A stretch of 64,000 nt of DNA from Autumnicola musiva (GCF_031846585.1 NZ_JAVRHK010000012.1:1-64000), one strand, 5' to 3'. Positions 34,102 through 43,728 are shown, numbered from the stretch's first letter. A program made the numbers and translations. The notes: generated by a model not told the origin, from the letters alone.

Positions 34102-34123
34102 AAATCCCGCCGAAGCGGGATTT
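34102..34123 (-). terminator. Terminator after nqrF
   Basis: AAATCCCGC (34102-34110) pairs with GCGGGATTT (34115-34123) around a tetraloop that reads TTCG on the minus strand. A T7 run follows on that strand. It ends the nqrABCDEF transcript. Confidence 0.85.
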
Positions 34124-34128
34124 AAATT

Positions 34129-35415
34129 TTAACCTCCAAAGTCATCAAATCTTATATTCTCCGGCGGAACTCCAAAATCTTCGGCCATTTTCTGAACAGC
34201 CTTGTTCATTAATGGCGGACCACAGAAATAAACTTCTATTTCTTCCGGTTCTTCGTGCTGACTCAGATAATTATCAATTACAACCTGGTGGATAAAGCCT
34301 TCAAATCCATCTCCATCATCATCAAGGCTTTTCTTAACTTTCCAATTATCTTCTTCCATAGGTTCTGAAAGCGCAAGATAAAACTTGAAATTAGGGAAAT
34401 CCCTTTCTAAAGCTCTAAAGTGCTCTACGTAAAACAATTCCCGTTTGGAACGTCCACCATACCAATAAGTTACTTTTCTGCCGGTTTGCAAAGTTCTGAA
34501 CAAGTGGTAAAGATGAGAACGCATTGGCGCCATTCCGGCCCCACCACCAACGTAAAGCATTTCTGATTCACTTTCGTTGATAAAGAATTCACCATAAGGA
34601 CCTGAAATGGTTACTTTATCACCTTTCTTTCTTGAGAAGATATAAGAAGAAGCAATACCAGGATTTACACCCATCCAGTCATTTTTAGCACGATCCCATG
34701 GCGGAGTCGCTACACGAACATTTAGCATAATTTCTCTACCTTCAGCAGGATAAGAAGCCATTGAATAAGCTCTTTCCACCGTTTCGGTATTCTTCATTAC
34801 AAGAGGCCATAGTCCAAATTTATCCCATTCGTCCTTAAACTTGTTTGGATCGTCATGCTCTTCAGGGTGAGCGGTAATATCCATATCTTCAAATTTCACT
34901 TCACTTTTTGGAATTTCAATCTGAATATACCCACCGGCTTTATAATCCATATCTTCAGGAATCTCTACCACAAATTCCTTTATAAAAGATGCCACGTTGT
35001 AGTTCCTTACCACGGTAGCTTCCCATTTTTTAATTCCGAAAACTTCTTCCGGAATTTGAATTTTCATGTTTTCTTTCACCTTTACCTGGCAACCAAGTCT
35101 CCAGCCATCGGCAATCTCTTTTCGTGTAAAATGCGGCTCTTCAGTAGGAAGAATAGCGCCTCCGCCTTCTTTGACAATACATTTACACTGTATACAGGTT
35201 CCACCCCCACCACAGGCAGAAGGAAGAAACAATTTATTATCTCCAAGAGTAGAAAGCAAAGTTCCACCTGACCCTACTTCAATATCTTTTTCGTTATTTA
35301 CATTAATACTAACCGGCCCTGAAGGAATCAGTTTTGCCTTGGCACCCAGTAAAATGGAAACCAACAATAAGATTAATACTAAGAATACAACTACACTCGC
35401 TATTATAACTGTCAT
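34129..35415 (-). CDS. nqrF: Na+-translocating NADH-quinone reductase subunit F
   Basis: 428 residues. One N-terminal TM helix (~3-23) is followed by a [2Fe-2S] ferredoxin domain with Cys68, Cys74, Cys77 and Cys109 (ACGGGGTCIQC pattern). The FAD-binding domain contains R-A-Y-S-M-A-S, and the NAD-binding domain has Y-V-G-G-G-A-G-M-A-P and C-G-P-P-L-M. NqrF is the NADH entry site of the sodium pump. It is the last gene of the six-gene operon, just before a strong terminator. Confidence 0.97.
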   Translation of the reverse strand: MTVIIASVVVFLVLILLLVSILLGAKAKLIPSGPVSINVNNEKDIEVGSGGTLLSTLGDNKLFLPSACGGGGTCIQCKCIVKEGGGAILPTEEPHFTRKEIADGWRLGCQVKVKENMKIQIPEEVFGIKKWEATVVRNYNVASFIKEFVVEIPEDMDYKAGGYIQIEIPKSEVKFEDMDITAHPEEHDDPNKFKDEWDKFGLWPLVMKNTETVERAYSMASYPAEGREIMLNVRVATPPWDRAKNDWMGVNPGIASSYIFSRKKGDKVTISGPYGEFFINESESEMLYVGGGAGMAPMRSHLYHLFRTLQTGRKVTYWYGGRSKRELFYVEHFRALERDFPNFKFYLALSEPMEEDNWKVKKSLDDDGDGFEGFIHQVVIDNYLSQHEEPEEIEVYFCGPPLMNKAVQKMAEDFGVPPENIRFDDFGG

Positions 35416-35431
35416 AGTCCCTGTTTTGTGA

Positions 35432-36046
35432 TTATAATTTAATTCCCATAAAGCTCATAAACCCAAGGGCCATTAAGCCGGTAATAATAAAGGTGATCCC
35501 AAGACCTTTTAAAGGTGCAGGAACATTTGAATAGGCCATTTTCTCCCGAATTGCAGAAATTGCCAGGATAGCAAGAAACCATCCAATTCCACTTCCAAAG
35601 CCGTAAGTAAGTGCTTCCCCCACCATGCTAAAATCTTTTTGCTGCATAAACAACGCACCACCAAGAATGGCACAGTTTACTGCAATTAGAGGAAGGAAAA
35701 TACCTAAAGACCCGTATAACGCAGGGGCAAACTTTTCTACTACCATTTCAACAAGTTGTACCATAGATGCGATAACCGCAATAAACATGATTAAACTAAG
35801 AAAGCTGAGGTCTACAGAAGCATATTCCGGACCTAACCAGGTTAAAGCTCCCGCACTTAAAAGATAGTTATCAAGTAAATAGTTTACCGGTACGGTAATG
35901 GTAAGTACAAAAATTACCGCCGCTCCAAGTCCAACAGCTGTTTTTACCGTTTTTGATACTGCCAGGTAGGAACACATCCCAAGGAAGTAGGCAAAAATCA
36001 TATTTTCGATGAAAATACTTCTTACAAATAAGTTTACTAATTCCAT
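35432..36046 (-). CDS. nqrE: Na+-NQR subunit E
   Basis: 204 residues with six TM helices. Conserved Cys25 (F-L-G-M-C-S) and Cys125 (A-V-N-C-A-I) correspond to the ligands that, with those of NqrD, hold an intramembrane iron centre. It pairs with NqrD in the membrane core of the pump. It starts 27 nt after nqrD and ends 16 nt before nqrF. Confidence 0.96.
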   Translation of the reverse strand: MELVNLFVRSIFIENMIFAYFLGMCSYLAVSKTVKTAVGLGAAVIFVLTITVPVNYLLDNYLLSAGALTWLGPEYASVDLSFLSLIMFIAVIASMVQLVEMVVEKFAPALYGSLGIFLPLIAVNCAILGGALFMQQKDFSMVGEALTYGFGSGIGWFLAILAISAIREKMAYSNVPAPLKGLGITFIITGLMALGFMSFMGIKL

Positions 36047-36073
36047 TTCTAAATTTTTTAAGCTGTTGCGCTA

Positions 36074-36820
36074 TTAATTTTCTTCAATCAGTTTACGGTT
36101 TCTTGAACGCTGCACCCAAATAATTAGCCCAACTACAATGAGGGCCATTGGAGACAACAACATTAAACCGTTATTCTCATATCCCATCGAATATAAACCT
36201 GTTGATTCTGCCGCAGTAGTTCCCTGATGACCTAAAATTTCATATCCAAAAAGTTTTCCGGATCCTAACAATTCCCTGAAAAATGCCACGATAATAAGGA
36301 TTAATCCGTATCCTGCTGCGTTTCCTATTCCATCTAAAAAAGATTTATACACTCCGTTGCCAAGGGCAAACGCCTCCAGACGTCCCATCACAATACAATT
36401 GGTGATAATAAGACCAATAAATACCGATAGCTGCTTGCTAACATCGTAAGCATAAGCTTTCAAAATCTGGTCTACAAGGGCCACAAGGGCTGCTACCACT
36501 ACAAGCTGTACAATAATCCTGATACGGCTGGGGATTAGATTACGTAACATTGAAACTATAATGTTACTACCGGCCATTACTGCCATTACCGCTATTGCCA
36601 TAACTACTGCCGGTTCCAGCTGTACCGTGATCGCCAGAGCAGAGCAAATACCCAAAACCTGAACGGTTATAGGGTTATCGTCATCTAACGGATCTGTCAG
36701 TAATTTTCTGTTATTTTTTGAAAAGAAACTTTCTTTTTCTTCAGAATCTGATAGAAATAAGATCATTTCTTTCTTTTTAGCTTCTTTTTCTTCAGAAGTA
36801 AGGTTTTTATCTTTATCCAT
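36074..36820 (-). CDS. nqrD: Na+-NQR subunit D with extended N-terminus
   Basis: 248 residues with six TM helices. Conserved Cys59 (V-L-G-I-C-S) and Cys142 (I-I-T-N-C-I) match the metal ligands of NqrD. A very charged N-terminal extension of about 35 residues (Lys/Glu/Asp/Ser-rich) precedes the first conserved segment; the subunit is usually near 210 residues. Separated by 2 nt from nqrC. Confidence 0.95.
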   Translation of the reverse strand: MDKDKNLTSEEKEAKKKEMILFLSDSEEKESFFSKNNRKLLTDPLDDDNPITVQVLGICSALAITVQLEPAVVMAIAVMAVMAGSNIIVSMLRNLIPSRIRIIVQLVVVAALVALVDQILKAYAYDVSKQLSVFIGLIITNCIVMGRLEAFALGNGVYKSFLDGIGNAAGYGLILIIVAFFRELLGSGKLFGYEILGHQGTTAAESTGLYSMGYENNGLMLLSPMALIVVGLIIWVQRSRNRKLIEEN

Positions 36821-36822
36821 AA

Positions 36823-37551
36823 TTATTCTGTAAGTTTCATATCTGTTTGTTCCTGAAAATAAGGTATATAATGCCTTAATCTCTCTGAAATCATAGTAGA
36901 GACTCCATCTCCGGTAATAGTTGCGCCGGAAATAGCGTCTACTTCATGATCTGTGGAAGCGCCTCCTTTAACAACAGAAACCCCTTCCAGTTTTCCAGTT
37001 TCATCAAAAATTTTCTTTCCAACAAAACTCTCTCTAAACCAGGCTTTGGTGATTTGAGCACCTAATCCAGGTGTTTCCCCAAGGTGATCAAACGTAGCCC
37101 CTTTAATACTATTTATATCATCTTCCAGGGAAATGTATCCAAAGATTGCGTTCCATAATCCGTTTCCTCTAAGAGGAATAATATAATATTCCTCCCCTTC
37201 ATAATTGGCTACATACAACGGGTATATTTGCTCAGAATCTTCCATTTTTATTTCCTTCGCAAGATCCACTGCAAAAGCATCTACATCTTCGGCAATTGAA
37301 CCATCTTCCCTAATTGCAATTTCCTCGGTAATGTATTGATCATATAGAGCCTGTGCCCCCGGCCTGTCAGTTTCTATACCTATAGTATTAAGGATGCTCT
37401 GCATTTTTTCCTGCCGTACATTTTCATACTGTCTTGGTTGTAACGAGGTGGCTGTAAAAGCAAGTACAGAGGCCACAACCAAAACCATAATGATCGCAAA
37501 CATGAAGGTGTAACCATTACTGTTTGTCTTATTTACTGATTTTTCTTCCAT
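36823..37551 (-). CDS. nqrC: Na+-NQR subunit C (covalent FMN carrier)
   Basis: 242 residues. One TM helix (~15-35) anchors a periplasmic domain. The flavinylation motif A-I-S-G-A-T-I-T carries the expected FMN-bearing Thr211, the substrate of ApbE. Upstream G-E-T-P-G-L-G-A is also conserved. Separated by 2 nt from both nqrB and nqrD. Confidence 0.97.
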   Translation of the reverse strand: MEEKSVNKTNSNGYTFMFAIIMVLVVASVLAFTATSLQPRQYENVRQEKMQSILNTIGIETDRPGAQALYDQYITEEIAIREDGSIAEDVDAFAVDLAKEIKMEDSEQIYPLYVANYEGEEYYIIPLRGNGLWNAIFGYISLEDDINSIKGATFDHLGETPGLGAQITKAWFRESFVGKKIFDETGKLEGVSVVKGGASTDHEVDAISGATITGDGVSTMISERLRHYIPYFQEQTDMKLTE

Positions 37552-37553
37552 AA

Positions 37554-38735
37554 CTAAACTGCTGTTTCTACTTGAGCATTAGTAGTGTTAACTCTTTTCT
37601 TTCTTCGCTTAATGTTAGACTGAATCACATAATGATCTATCGTTGGTGCGAAAACGTTCATTAACAGGATACCCAACATCACTCCTTCAGGATATGCAGG
37701 GTTAAACACCCTTATCATAATTGAAAGGAAACCAATAAGGAATCCGTAGATCCATTTTCCTTTGAGGGTTTGAGACCCGGAAACAGGATCGGTTGCCATA
37801 AATACAATACCAAAAGCAAGCCCTCCTACAATTAAATGAAGGTACCATGGGAAGTTAGTAAGTTCATTCCCCTCAAGACCCATTGCCGGCAAAGCATTAA
37901 ATATTAAACCCATTACCGCAGCTCCTATAAAGGCGCTAAGCATGATCCTCCAGCTTCCTACTTTAGCAATCACAAGTAATAATGCCCCTATTAGGATACA
38001 TAATGTAGAGGTTTCGGCAATTGAACCGGGAATTACTCCGGAAAACATATTCATTGCAGAGTATTGCACATCATTCCCTGCAGCAAGTGTACCAAGAATA
38101 GTTTCACCTGAAACACCATCTACTTCCCATGCGTTGCTAACCCAAACCTGGTTACCAGACATATACGTAGGGTATGCAAAGAATGCAAAAGCCCTCGCGG
38201 TAAGTGCGGGATTTAAAATATTCATTCCCGTACCTCCAAAAGCTTCTTTTCCTATTAATACTGCAAATACTACAGATAATGCCACCATCCATAATGGAAT
38301 ACCTACAGGCATTATCATAGGAATCAGCAATCCTGTTACTAAATATCCTTCATTCACTTCATGTCCTCTGAAAACTGCAAAAGCAAATTCAATCCCCAAA
38401 CCTACGGCATAAGATACCACAATCATCGGAAGAATCTTTAAGGCACCGTGACCAATGGCATCCCAGAAGGTAAAAGGCTCATCAAGCTGAACCAGATACT
38501 GATAGCCGGTATTCCACATTCCGAATATTAATGCCGGAACAAGCGCGAGCACCACTGTAATCATAATCCTTTTCAGGTCTACCGCATCCCTAATATGAGA
38601 TCCCTTTTGGGTGGTATGGTTAGGGGTAAAAAGAAAAGTGTCCAGGGCATTGATTGCCGGGGCAAATTTTTCATATTTCTCACCCTTTGCAAATGGTTGT
38701 TTAATTTTGTCTAATCTCTGTCTAATCCATTCCAT
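37554..38735 (-). CDS. nqrB: Na+-NQR subunit B (membrane, FMN and riboflavin carrier)
   Basis: 393 residues with about ten TM helices. The predicted covalent FMN site is V-D-G-V-S-G-E-T-I-L (Thr212). It has Glu where the usual S-G-A-T motif has Ala, while the D-G-x-S-G core is kept. K-E-A-F-G-G-T-G-M-N-I-L-N-P-A-L and A-T-D-P-V-S-G-S are family landmarks. This is the main Na+-conducting subunit. It begins 13 nt after nqrA. Confidence 0.96.
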   Translation of the reverse strand: MEWIRQRLDKIKQPFAKGEKYEKFAPAINALDTFLFTPNHTTQKGSHIRDAVDLKRIMITVVLALVPALIFGMWNTGYQYLVQLDEPFTFWDAIGHGALKILPMIVVSYAVGLGIEFAFAVFRGHEVNEGYLVTGLLIPMIMPVGIPLWMVALSVVFAVLIGKEAFGGTGMNILNPALTARAFAFFAYPTYMSGNQVWVSNAWEVDGVSGETILGTLAAGNDVQYSAMNMFSGVIPGSIAETSTLCILIGALLLVIAKVGSWRIMLSAFIGAAVMGLIFNALPAMGLEGNELTNFPWYLHLIVGGLAFGIVFMATDPVSGSQTLKGKWIYGFLIGFLSIMIRVFNPAYPEGVMLGILLMNVFAPTIDHYVIQSNIKRRKKRVNTTNAQVETAV

Positions 38736-38748
38736 AGTTAAACTTCTT

Positions 38749-40092
38749 TTATCCTACTTCAGTAATCATTAAATCCAAACCTAAACGTATTACTTCCTGA
38801 ATTTCTATTTTAGAAGTATTCACGTATTCTACGAGTGCAAAATCTTCCGGGGCAACTTCGTAAATTCCCAGATTTTCCATTTTTTCAATATTACCGGCCA
38901 GACAGGCTTTAATAAGTTGCATAGGAAAAATGTCCATGGGCATTACTTCCTCCATTTCTCCTGTGACAACCAGCGCCCGCTCTTCTCCATTTAAGTTTGT
39001 AGTAGGCCTGAATTTCTTGTTTGGAAACATCCACGATAAAGAAGTACGGGAATTGGAATGAATATTATTATAGGTAAATGGCAGCCAGCCGAACATTCGA
39101 TAATTATTCCCCTCCGGAATAAGAGTCACTTCATTATCAAAAAAACCAATATACTGGTGATTTGACAATTTTTGACCGGTTAGTACATTTCCTGAAATAA
39201 TCCTTACCGCATCTGTCTGCTCCCCGATTAAATCTGTAACATTTCCACCAATTTTAGACTTATAATATTTGCGATTCTTAGCTTCGCTTCCGGTAATTGC
39301 TACCGTACGATCTGCCATAAATTTCCCGGTAAGAAAAACATTACCAATAATTGTAAGATCTTCAGCAGCTACAGTCCATACACGATCTCCCATATTTAGA
39401 GGATCGATATTATGTATTTGAACCCCAACATTTCCCGCGGGATGAGGGCCGGTTACATGATGCAATTCTACACCCTGAATACCTTCAAGCACTTTGGCAG
39501 AACTATCATCTACACAAAGGTGAACCTGCCCTTTAGTAAGTTTTCTTAAGGCATTTATACCTTCCTGGAAAGCAGCCACCTTATCCTTCAGCACAAAACC
39601 TGCCTCCGGAGCAAGAGGAGCTGTGGTAACCGCAGAAACAAAAATAGATTTTGGAGAATCTTTTGGATCGGCAATTATATCATACGGCCTTTGATTAATA
39701 AAGGCGCCACAACCACTTTCAAGGAGGCGCTCCCTTATAGCTTCCGGGCTTGATGCCGAAGCATCCATTTTCCCAAAATCTTTATAAGTATCTTCAGGAT
39801 CGGCCTCTATTATAACTTCCATGATCATACGCTTTGCACCTCGCTTAATTTCCTTAAGCGTTCCACTTACGGGGCTGGTAAAACGTACTTCACCGGTATA
39901 TTTAGAGAAAAAGATTTCATCTCCAGCAAGAAGCTTAGCTCCTTCTTTTACAACCATTTTTGGTACAACTGTGTGAAAATCCGGCGGCTTTATAGCGTAG
40001 GTTTTAGATCGTGGAGCTTCTGCAAGTTCCTTTTCCGCCTCTCCTTCTAATTTTAGAGATAGTCCTCTTTTAATTCGAATGTCTTTTGACAT
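38749..40092 (-). CDS. nqrA: Na+-NQR subunit A
   Basis: 447 residues, cytoplasmic ubiquinone/menaquinone-side subunit with no TM helices. Recognisable segments are G-L-x-L-x-L-E-G-E-A at the N-terminus, the barrel-sandwich P-V-S-G-T-L-K-E-I and the C-terminal helix region before E-V-I-R-L-G-L. It is the first gene of nqrABCDEF, with a TAnnTTTG promoter box 43 nt upstream of the ATG. Confidence 0.97.
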   Translation of the reverse strand: MSKDIRIKRGLSLKLEGEAEKELAEAPRSKTYAIKPPDFHTVVPKMVVKEGAKLLAGDEIFFSKYTGEVRFTSPVSGTLKEIKRGAKRMIMEVIIEADPEDTYKDFGKMDASASSPEAIRERLLESGCGAFINQRPYDIIADPKDSPKSIFVSAVTTAPLAPEAGFVLKDKVAAFQEGINALRKLTKGQVHLCVDDSSAKVLEGIQGVELHHVTGPHPAGNVGVQIHNIDPLNMGDRVWTVAAEDLTIIGNVFLTGKFMADRTVAITGSEAKNRKYYKSKIGGNVTDLIGEQTDAVRIISGNVLTGQKLSNHQYIGFFDNEVTLIPEGNNYRMFGWLPFTYNNIHSNSRTSLSWMFPNKKFRPTTNLNGEERALVVTGEMEEVMPMDIFPMQLIKACLAGNIEKMENLGIYEVAPEDFALVEYVNTSKIEIQEVIRLGLDLMITEVG

Positions 40093-40134
40093 AGGATGGA
40101 GTGTATGTTAAAAAAAGTTTATTTTAAAGTCGTG

Positions 40135-40142
40135 CAAATTTA
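40135..40142 (-). promoter_or_regulatory. -7 box of the nqr operon
   Basis: Minus-strand TAAATTTG matches TAnnTTTG and gives an expected leader of about 35 nt before nqrA. Confidence 0.55.
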
Positions 40143-40249
40143 AGTATTTTAACCTCACTTTTCATAACAAATAGGAGATTTTTACTACACACAATTGTTA
40201 AAATGAAGGAGCAGAAAAGCGTCTTCAGTTTTTATATCATATTTGTTTA

Positions 40250-40257
40250 TATTTTTG
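40250..40257 (+). promoter_or_regulatory. -7 box directly before the T9SS plug gene
   Basis: TATTTTTG matches TAnnTTTG and ends 4 nt before the ATG at 40262, implying a very short or absent 5' leader. Confidence 0.4.
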
Positions 40258-40261
40258 AAAA

Positions 40262-41515
40262 ATGAAATATTTTCATCTTCTTTATTTTATAATCTTTTTC
40301 ACCTCTTTTACCCGCGGGCAGGCAGAAGTTGAAATCCTGCCTCCCAATTACATCCGCAGTATTCAGCTTAACAGCAGCGATGTTTCACCGGGAGGCAATC
40401 CCATTATGCTGCTTGGAGAGGATCTGAGACTTTCTTTTGACGATATAATAGGAGACGAAGCCGATTATTATTATACTATTCAGCATTATAATTATGACTG
40501 GAGCCCTTCCCGTTTATCTAAAGCAGAGTACCTTATTGGCTTTGACGATATTCGCATCTTTAATTATAAAAATTCCCTTAATACGCTACAACCCTATTCT
40601 CATTATGAACTTGAAATCCCGAACAGTGACACCGGTGGTTTTAAAGTAAGCGGGAATTATATGATCAAAATCTTCAATGCTGAAAGGGAATTAGTATTCT
40701 CGCGAAAGTTCATTATTTATGAGCCTGTTGCCAGGGTGGGCGCTAATGTCCGCAGGTCCAGGGACATTAACTTCATTAACGAAAAGCAGGTTTTGAATTT
40801 CAGCATTACTTCATCTGAATTACTCCTTAAAAATCCTGATGAAAATGTAAAAGTACTCCTTCTGCAAAACCATAATTTAAAAACAGCCATAAAGGGAATA
40901 AAACCACAATATACCATAGGCAATGAACTTATTTACAAATATGATACCCCTACCGCGTTCTGGGGTGGCAATGAGTACATCCAATTTGACAGTAAAGATT
41001 TAAGGGCAACCACAGCAGACATTAGTTCTATTGCACTGGAAGAGCTGTATCACCATTTTTTATTCACAGATTTTTTAAGAGCCGATGAACCATATACCTA
41101 CAACCCCGACATTAACGGCGGTTTTTTAATAAGAACACTTTCCGGCATTAATCCCCTTATTGAAGCCGAATATATTTGGGTACATTTCCAACTGAAAAAT
41201 CCCCGGCCGCTCAATGAAGGAGAACTTCATATCTACGGAAAATTCAATAACTTCGTTCTGGACGAGACTACAAAGCTAAGTTTTAATGAAGGCACAGGGC
41301 TTTTTGAAGGGGTGCGATTATTTAAGCAGGGATTTTATAATTATAAGTATGTATGGCTCCATGAAGATGGTACGTTGAACGAGGGCTTTATAAGCGGCAA
41401 TTTTGTTGAAACTGAAAATAATTATCAGGTAGTGGTTTATTACAGAACGCCCGGCGCCCGCTACGACCGGGTGATTGGGCTGGGTACCGCAAGTTCGCTA
41501 AATATCTCTAATTGA
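40262..41515 (+). CDS. Type IX secretion system plug protein (DUF5103)
   Basis: 417 residues with an N-terminal signal peptide (~1-19). The DUF5103 layout is clear: I-R-S-I-Q-L N-terminal strand, Y-Y-T-I-Q-H-Y-N-Y-D-W-S motif, Y-L-I-G-F-D-D-I-R-I, then K-F-I-I-Y-E-P, with Ig-like domains to the C-terminal Y-N-Y-K-Y-V-W. In the SprA translocon structure from Flavobacterium johnsoniae, the Plug protein closes the periplasmic end of the channel. This locates a T9SS component in the same window as two giant T9SS substrates. Confidence 0.85.
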   Translation: MKYFHLLYFIIFFTSFTRGQAEVEILPPNYIRSIQLNSSDVSPGGNPIMLLGEDLRLSFDDIIGDEADYYYTIQHYNYDWSPSRLSKAEYLIGFDDIRIFNYKNSLNTLQPYSHYELEIPNSDTGGFKVSGNYMIKIFNAERELVFSRKFIIYEPVARVGANVRRSRDINFINEKQVLNFSITSSELLLKNPDENVKVLLLQNHNLKTAIKGIKPQYTIGNELIYKYDTPTAFWGGNEYIQFDSKDLRATTADISSIALEELYHHFLFTDFLRADEPYTYNPDINGGFLIRTLSGINPLIEAEYIWVHFQLKNPRPLNEGELHIYGKFNNFVLDETTKLSFNEGTGLFEGVRLFKQGFYNYKYVWLHEDGTLNEGFISGNFVETENNYQVVVYYRTPGARYDRVIGLGTASSLNISN

Positions 41516-41531
41516 AACCATTTTTGTCAAC

Positions 41532-42629
41532 ATGAAAATCAAGAGATCTCTCCTCAGGTACAGAGGTACAAAGTGCCTTAACTGCGACCATCCATTAAGC
41601 ATCAGTGACCGATTTTGTCCTCGCTGCGGACAAATGAACAGCACAAAAAAATTAAGTTTTGAAGATTTCTTTTCAGAATTTTTCTCCGGAATTTTCGCCT
41701 ACGATTCCCGTTTCCAGCGTACATTAAAGGCTCTTTTATTTCAGCCGGGGAAAATTTCCAAAGATTATATCCGGGGGAGAAGGATGCATTACGCAAATCC
41801 GTTTCGGTTTTACTTAAGTGCTTCCATTATATTTTTCCTTATTATGAGCTTTTCCAGCTCCTGGGATGAAGTGGATTTTGGCTCCAACCAGGCCGAATTC
41901 CGGGAAGAATTATCCCGCATACCTAAAGACAGCCTTACCCAGATTAATGATAATATTAACAGAATTCCCGGGCTAATGCAGGAAGAGTTACGGGTAGATT
42001 CTTTGGTGCTGTCGGCAGCACGGGAAAATTCTTATGCAGATGTCTATATTCCCGAAGAAGACCTGGATACTATGAAATTCTGGAACAGGAATGGTGAAAA
42101 ACTTAATATCTTTTCTGAATTCCACAAAGAAACAGGCATTGTAAGTGCCGGGATAGCAATGGACAGCCTCCGGTATACTGCAAGCACCTATAACGAATGG
42201 TTATACAAAAAAGCAGTAAACTCTAACAGGATAATAGAGAATCCATCAATTTTTGTAAACTATTTTATCAATAAACTTCCATTTATTATCTTTTTCTACC
42301 TGCCGGTTTTTGCACTTTTCATCTGGCTGCTATATATAAGAAGGCCTTATAATTATATGGAACATTTAATTTTCGCGTTCCATGTACAAACCACTTTTTT
42401 TGTAGTTTTTTCATTAGCGATTGGATTCGACTTTTTAATTTCAGGTAATTGGGGAGCAAGGATAGCAATTATTGTTTTTATAATTTACCTTTATAAAGCG
42501 CTTAGAAAATTTTACAATCAGGGGCGTGTTAAAACGTTTCTAAAATTTATAATACTAAGCCTAATATTCTCTATTTTAGCCGTAATTGCAGCTGTAATTT
42601 CAGCACTTGCATCTTTTGCAATATTTTAA
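41532..42629 (+). CDS. DUF3667 membrane protein with N-terminal zinc ribbon
   Basis: 365 residues. A zinc-ribbon-like CxxC pair (C-L-N-C and C-P-R-C, residues ~17-36) is followed by the DUF3667 stretch R-F-x-R-T-L-K-A-L-L-F-x-P-G-K-I-S-K-D-Y-I-x-G-R-R-x-x-Y-A-N-P. A TM helix, a ~130-residue polar loop and four more TM helices (~245-365) complete it. Function is unknown. It follows the plug gene by 16 nt and precedes apaG by 2 nt, so cotranscription is likely. Confidence 0.85.
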   Translation: MKIKRSLLRYRGTKCLNCDHPLSISDRFCPRCGQMNSTKKLSFEDFFSEFFSGIFAYDSRFQRTLKALLFQPGKISKDYIRGRRMHYANPFRFYLSASIIFFLIMSFSSSWDEVDFGSNQAEFREELSRIPKDSLTQINDNINRIPGLMQEELRVDSLVLSAARENSYADVYIPEEDLDTMKFWNRNGEKLNIFSEFHKETGIVSAGIAMDSLRYTASTYNEWLYKKAVNSNRIIENPSIFVNYFINKLPFIIFFYLPVFALFIWLLYIRRPYNYMEHLIFAFHVQTTFFVVFSLAIGFDFLISGNWGARIAIIVFIIYLYKALRKFYNQGRVKTFLKFIILSLIFSILAVIAAVISALASFAIF

Positions 42630-42631
42630 AT

Positions 42632-43018
42632 ATGACACAACAGGTAACACGAGGAATAAAGATTTCTGTTGAAACGTACTTTGAAGGAGTTTACTTCAAA
42701 GAGTACCAGATTCGCTTTGCTTTTGGTTACCGAATTACTATTGAAAATCAGAGCACCGACGCGGTTCAGCTTACTTCGCGCTTCTGGAAAATTAAAGATG
42801 CATTAAATAAAACTGAAATTGTAAAAGGAGAAGGAGTAATAGGTGAAAAGCCTATTTTACAACCGGGCGAAACACACTCCTACCAGAGTGGATGCCTGCT
42901 CAACTCTCCTTTTGGAGCCATGAAGGGCCACTACAATATGGACAATTTTACTTCAGCTAAAAAATTCAGGGTGAGGATCCCCAGCTTTAAGTTAAGTGCA
43001 CCTTTCGCCCTCAACTAA
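42632..43018 (+). CDS. apaG: ApaG domain protein
   Basis: 128 residues. The fibronectin-like ApaG fold is recognised by R-F-A-F-G-Y-R-I-T-I-E-N, R-F-W-K-I-K-D, G-E-G-V-I-G-E-K-P-I-L-Q-P-G-E and the final M-x-G-x-Y. E. coli ApaG is associated with cobalt/magnesium phenotypes, but its biochemical role is not settled. The end overlaps the convergent NRDE gene by 4 nt. Confidence 0.93.
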   Translation: MTQQVTRGIKISVETYFEGVYFKEYQIRFAFGYRITIENQSTDAVQLTSRFWKIKDALNKTEIVKGEGVIGEKPILQPGETHSYQSGCLLNSPFGAMKGHYNMDNFTSAKKFRVRIPSFKLSAPFALN

Positions 43019-43728
43019 AGCCGCAGGATATTTTCAGACACTGTAGCGTTAGCAAGTTCTTTGTACCAGAATCTTACCCCGGATTTTGTTTTCTCAATTT
43101 GAGATATACTTTGGGTTTTTAGAAAACCACGATCCATTATAAGGTCAATATTTTTATCGCCCACTCCGGCGGAATGATGAAATTGAAGTAAAGTTCCTGC
43201 ATCCGGTTCGTTCCCGATCTTAAGATCATCAAACCACTGCCTGCGTTTCGCTTGCATTTCTTCTGAATATAAAGGAGAAGAGGACCAAATATGACCGGTT
43301 AAAGGCAGCTCCTTTAAATACCGTTTTTCACCATCCCATACAAATTCCAGGAAGTGTAATTCCTGTTGCCAGTCGGCTATAACCATAGTAAATGGTTCAA
43401 TATCATAAAGTTCATAGTTTCCGGTCACCTCTCCAATCTCTTCAGCAGCCAGAAAATCTTTCACCACCACTCCCCTGCTTTTCCTGTAAGACTTTTTCCG
43501 CTTGTGATTTTTAAAGCCTCCATTTAAAAGTGAAATAACTCTTTTCATTTCACTAACTCCAATCCACGTCCCCCCGGCTATTTTATCTTTTGGAAAATAT
43601 AGCTGCACTCCATTATATTCTTCCCACAAGGGAGGAAGGTTTTCTCTATCGGTAACTTCATCGCGGTTGGAAGTTAATATAAAGCCATTCTTTATTTCTG
43701 GCAGAGCAACAAGGCTAAGTGTACACAT
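43015..43728 (-). CDS. NRDE (TANGO2-like) family protein
   Basis: 237 residues beginning M-C-T-L-S-L and containing the family-defining T-S-N-R-D-E motif and G-G-T-W-I-G-V. The N-terminal Cys2 would become terminal after Met removal, giving an Ntn-hydrolase-like nucleophile; TANGO2 relatives are linked to haem or lipid metabolism. No partner gene is obvious nearby. Confidence 0.85.
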   Translation of the reverse strand: MCTLSLVALPEIKNGFILTSNRDEVTDRENLPPLWEEYNGVQLYFPKDKIAGGTWIGVSEMKRVISLLNGGFKNHKRKKSYRKSRGVVVKDFLAAEEIGEVTGNYELYDIEPFTMVIADWQQELHFLEFVWDGEKRYLKELPLTGHIWSSSPLYSEEMQAKRRQWFDDLKIGNEPDAGTLLQFHHSAGVGDKNIDLIMDRGFLKTQSISQIEKTKSGVRFWYKELANATVSENILRL

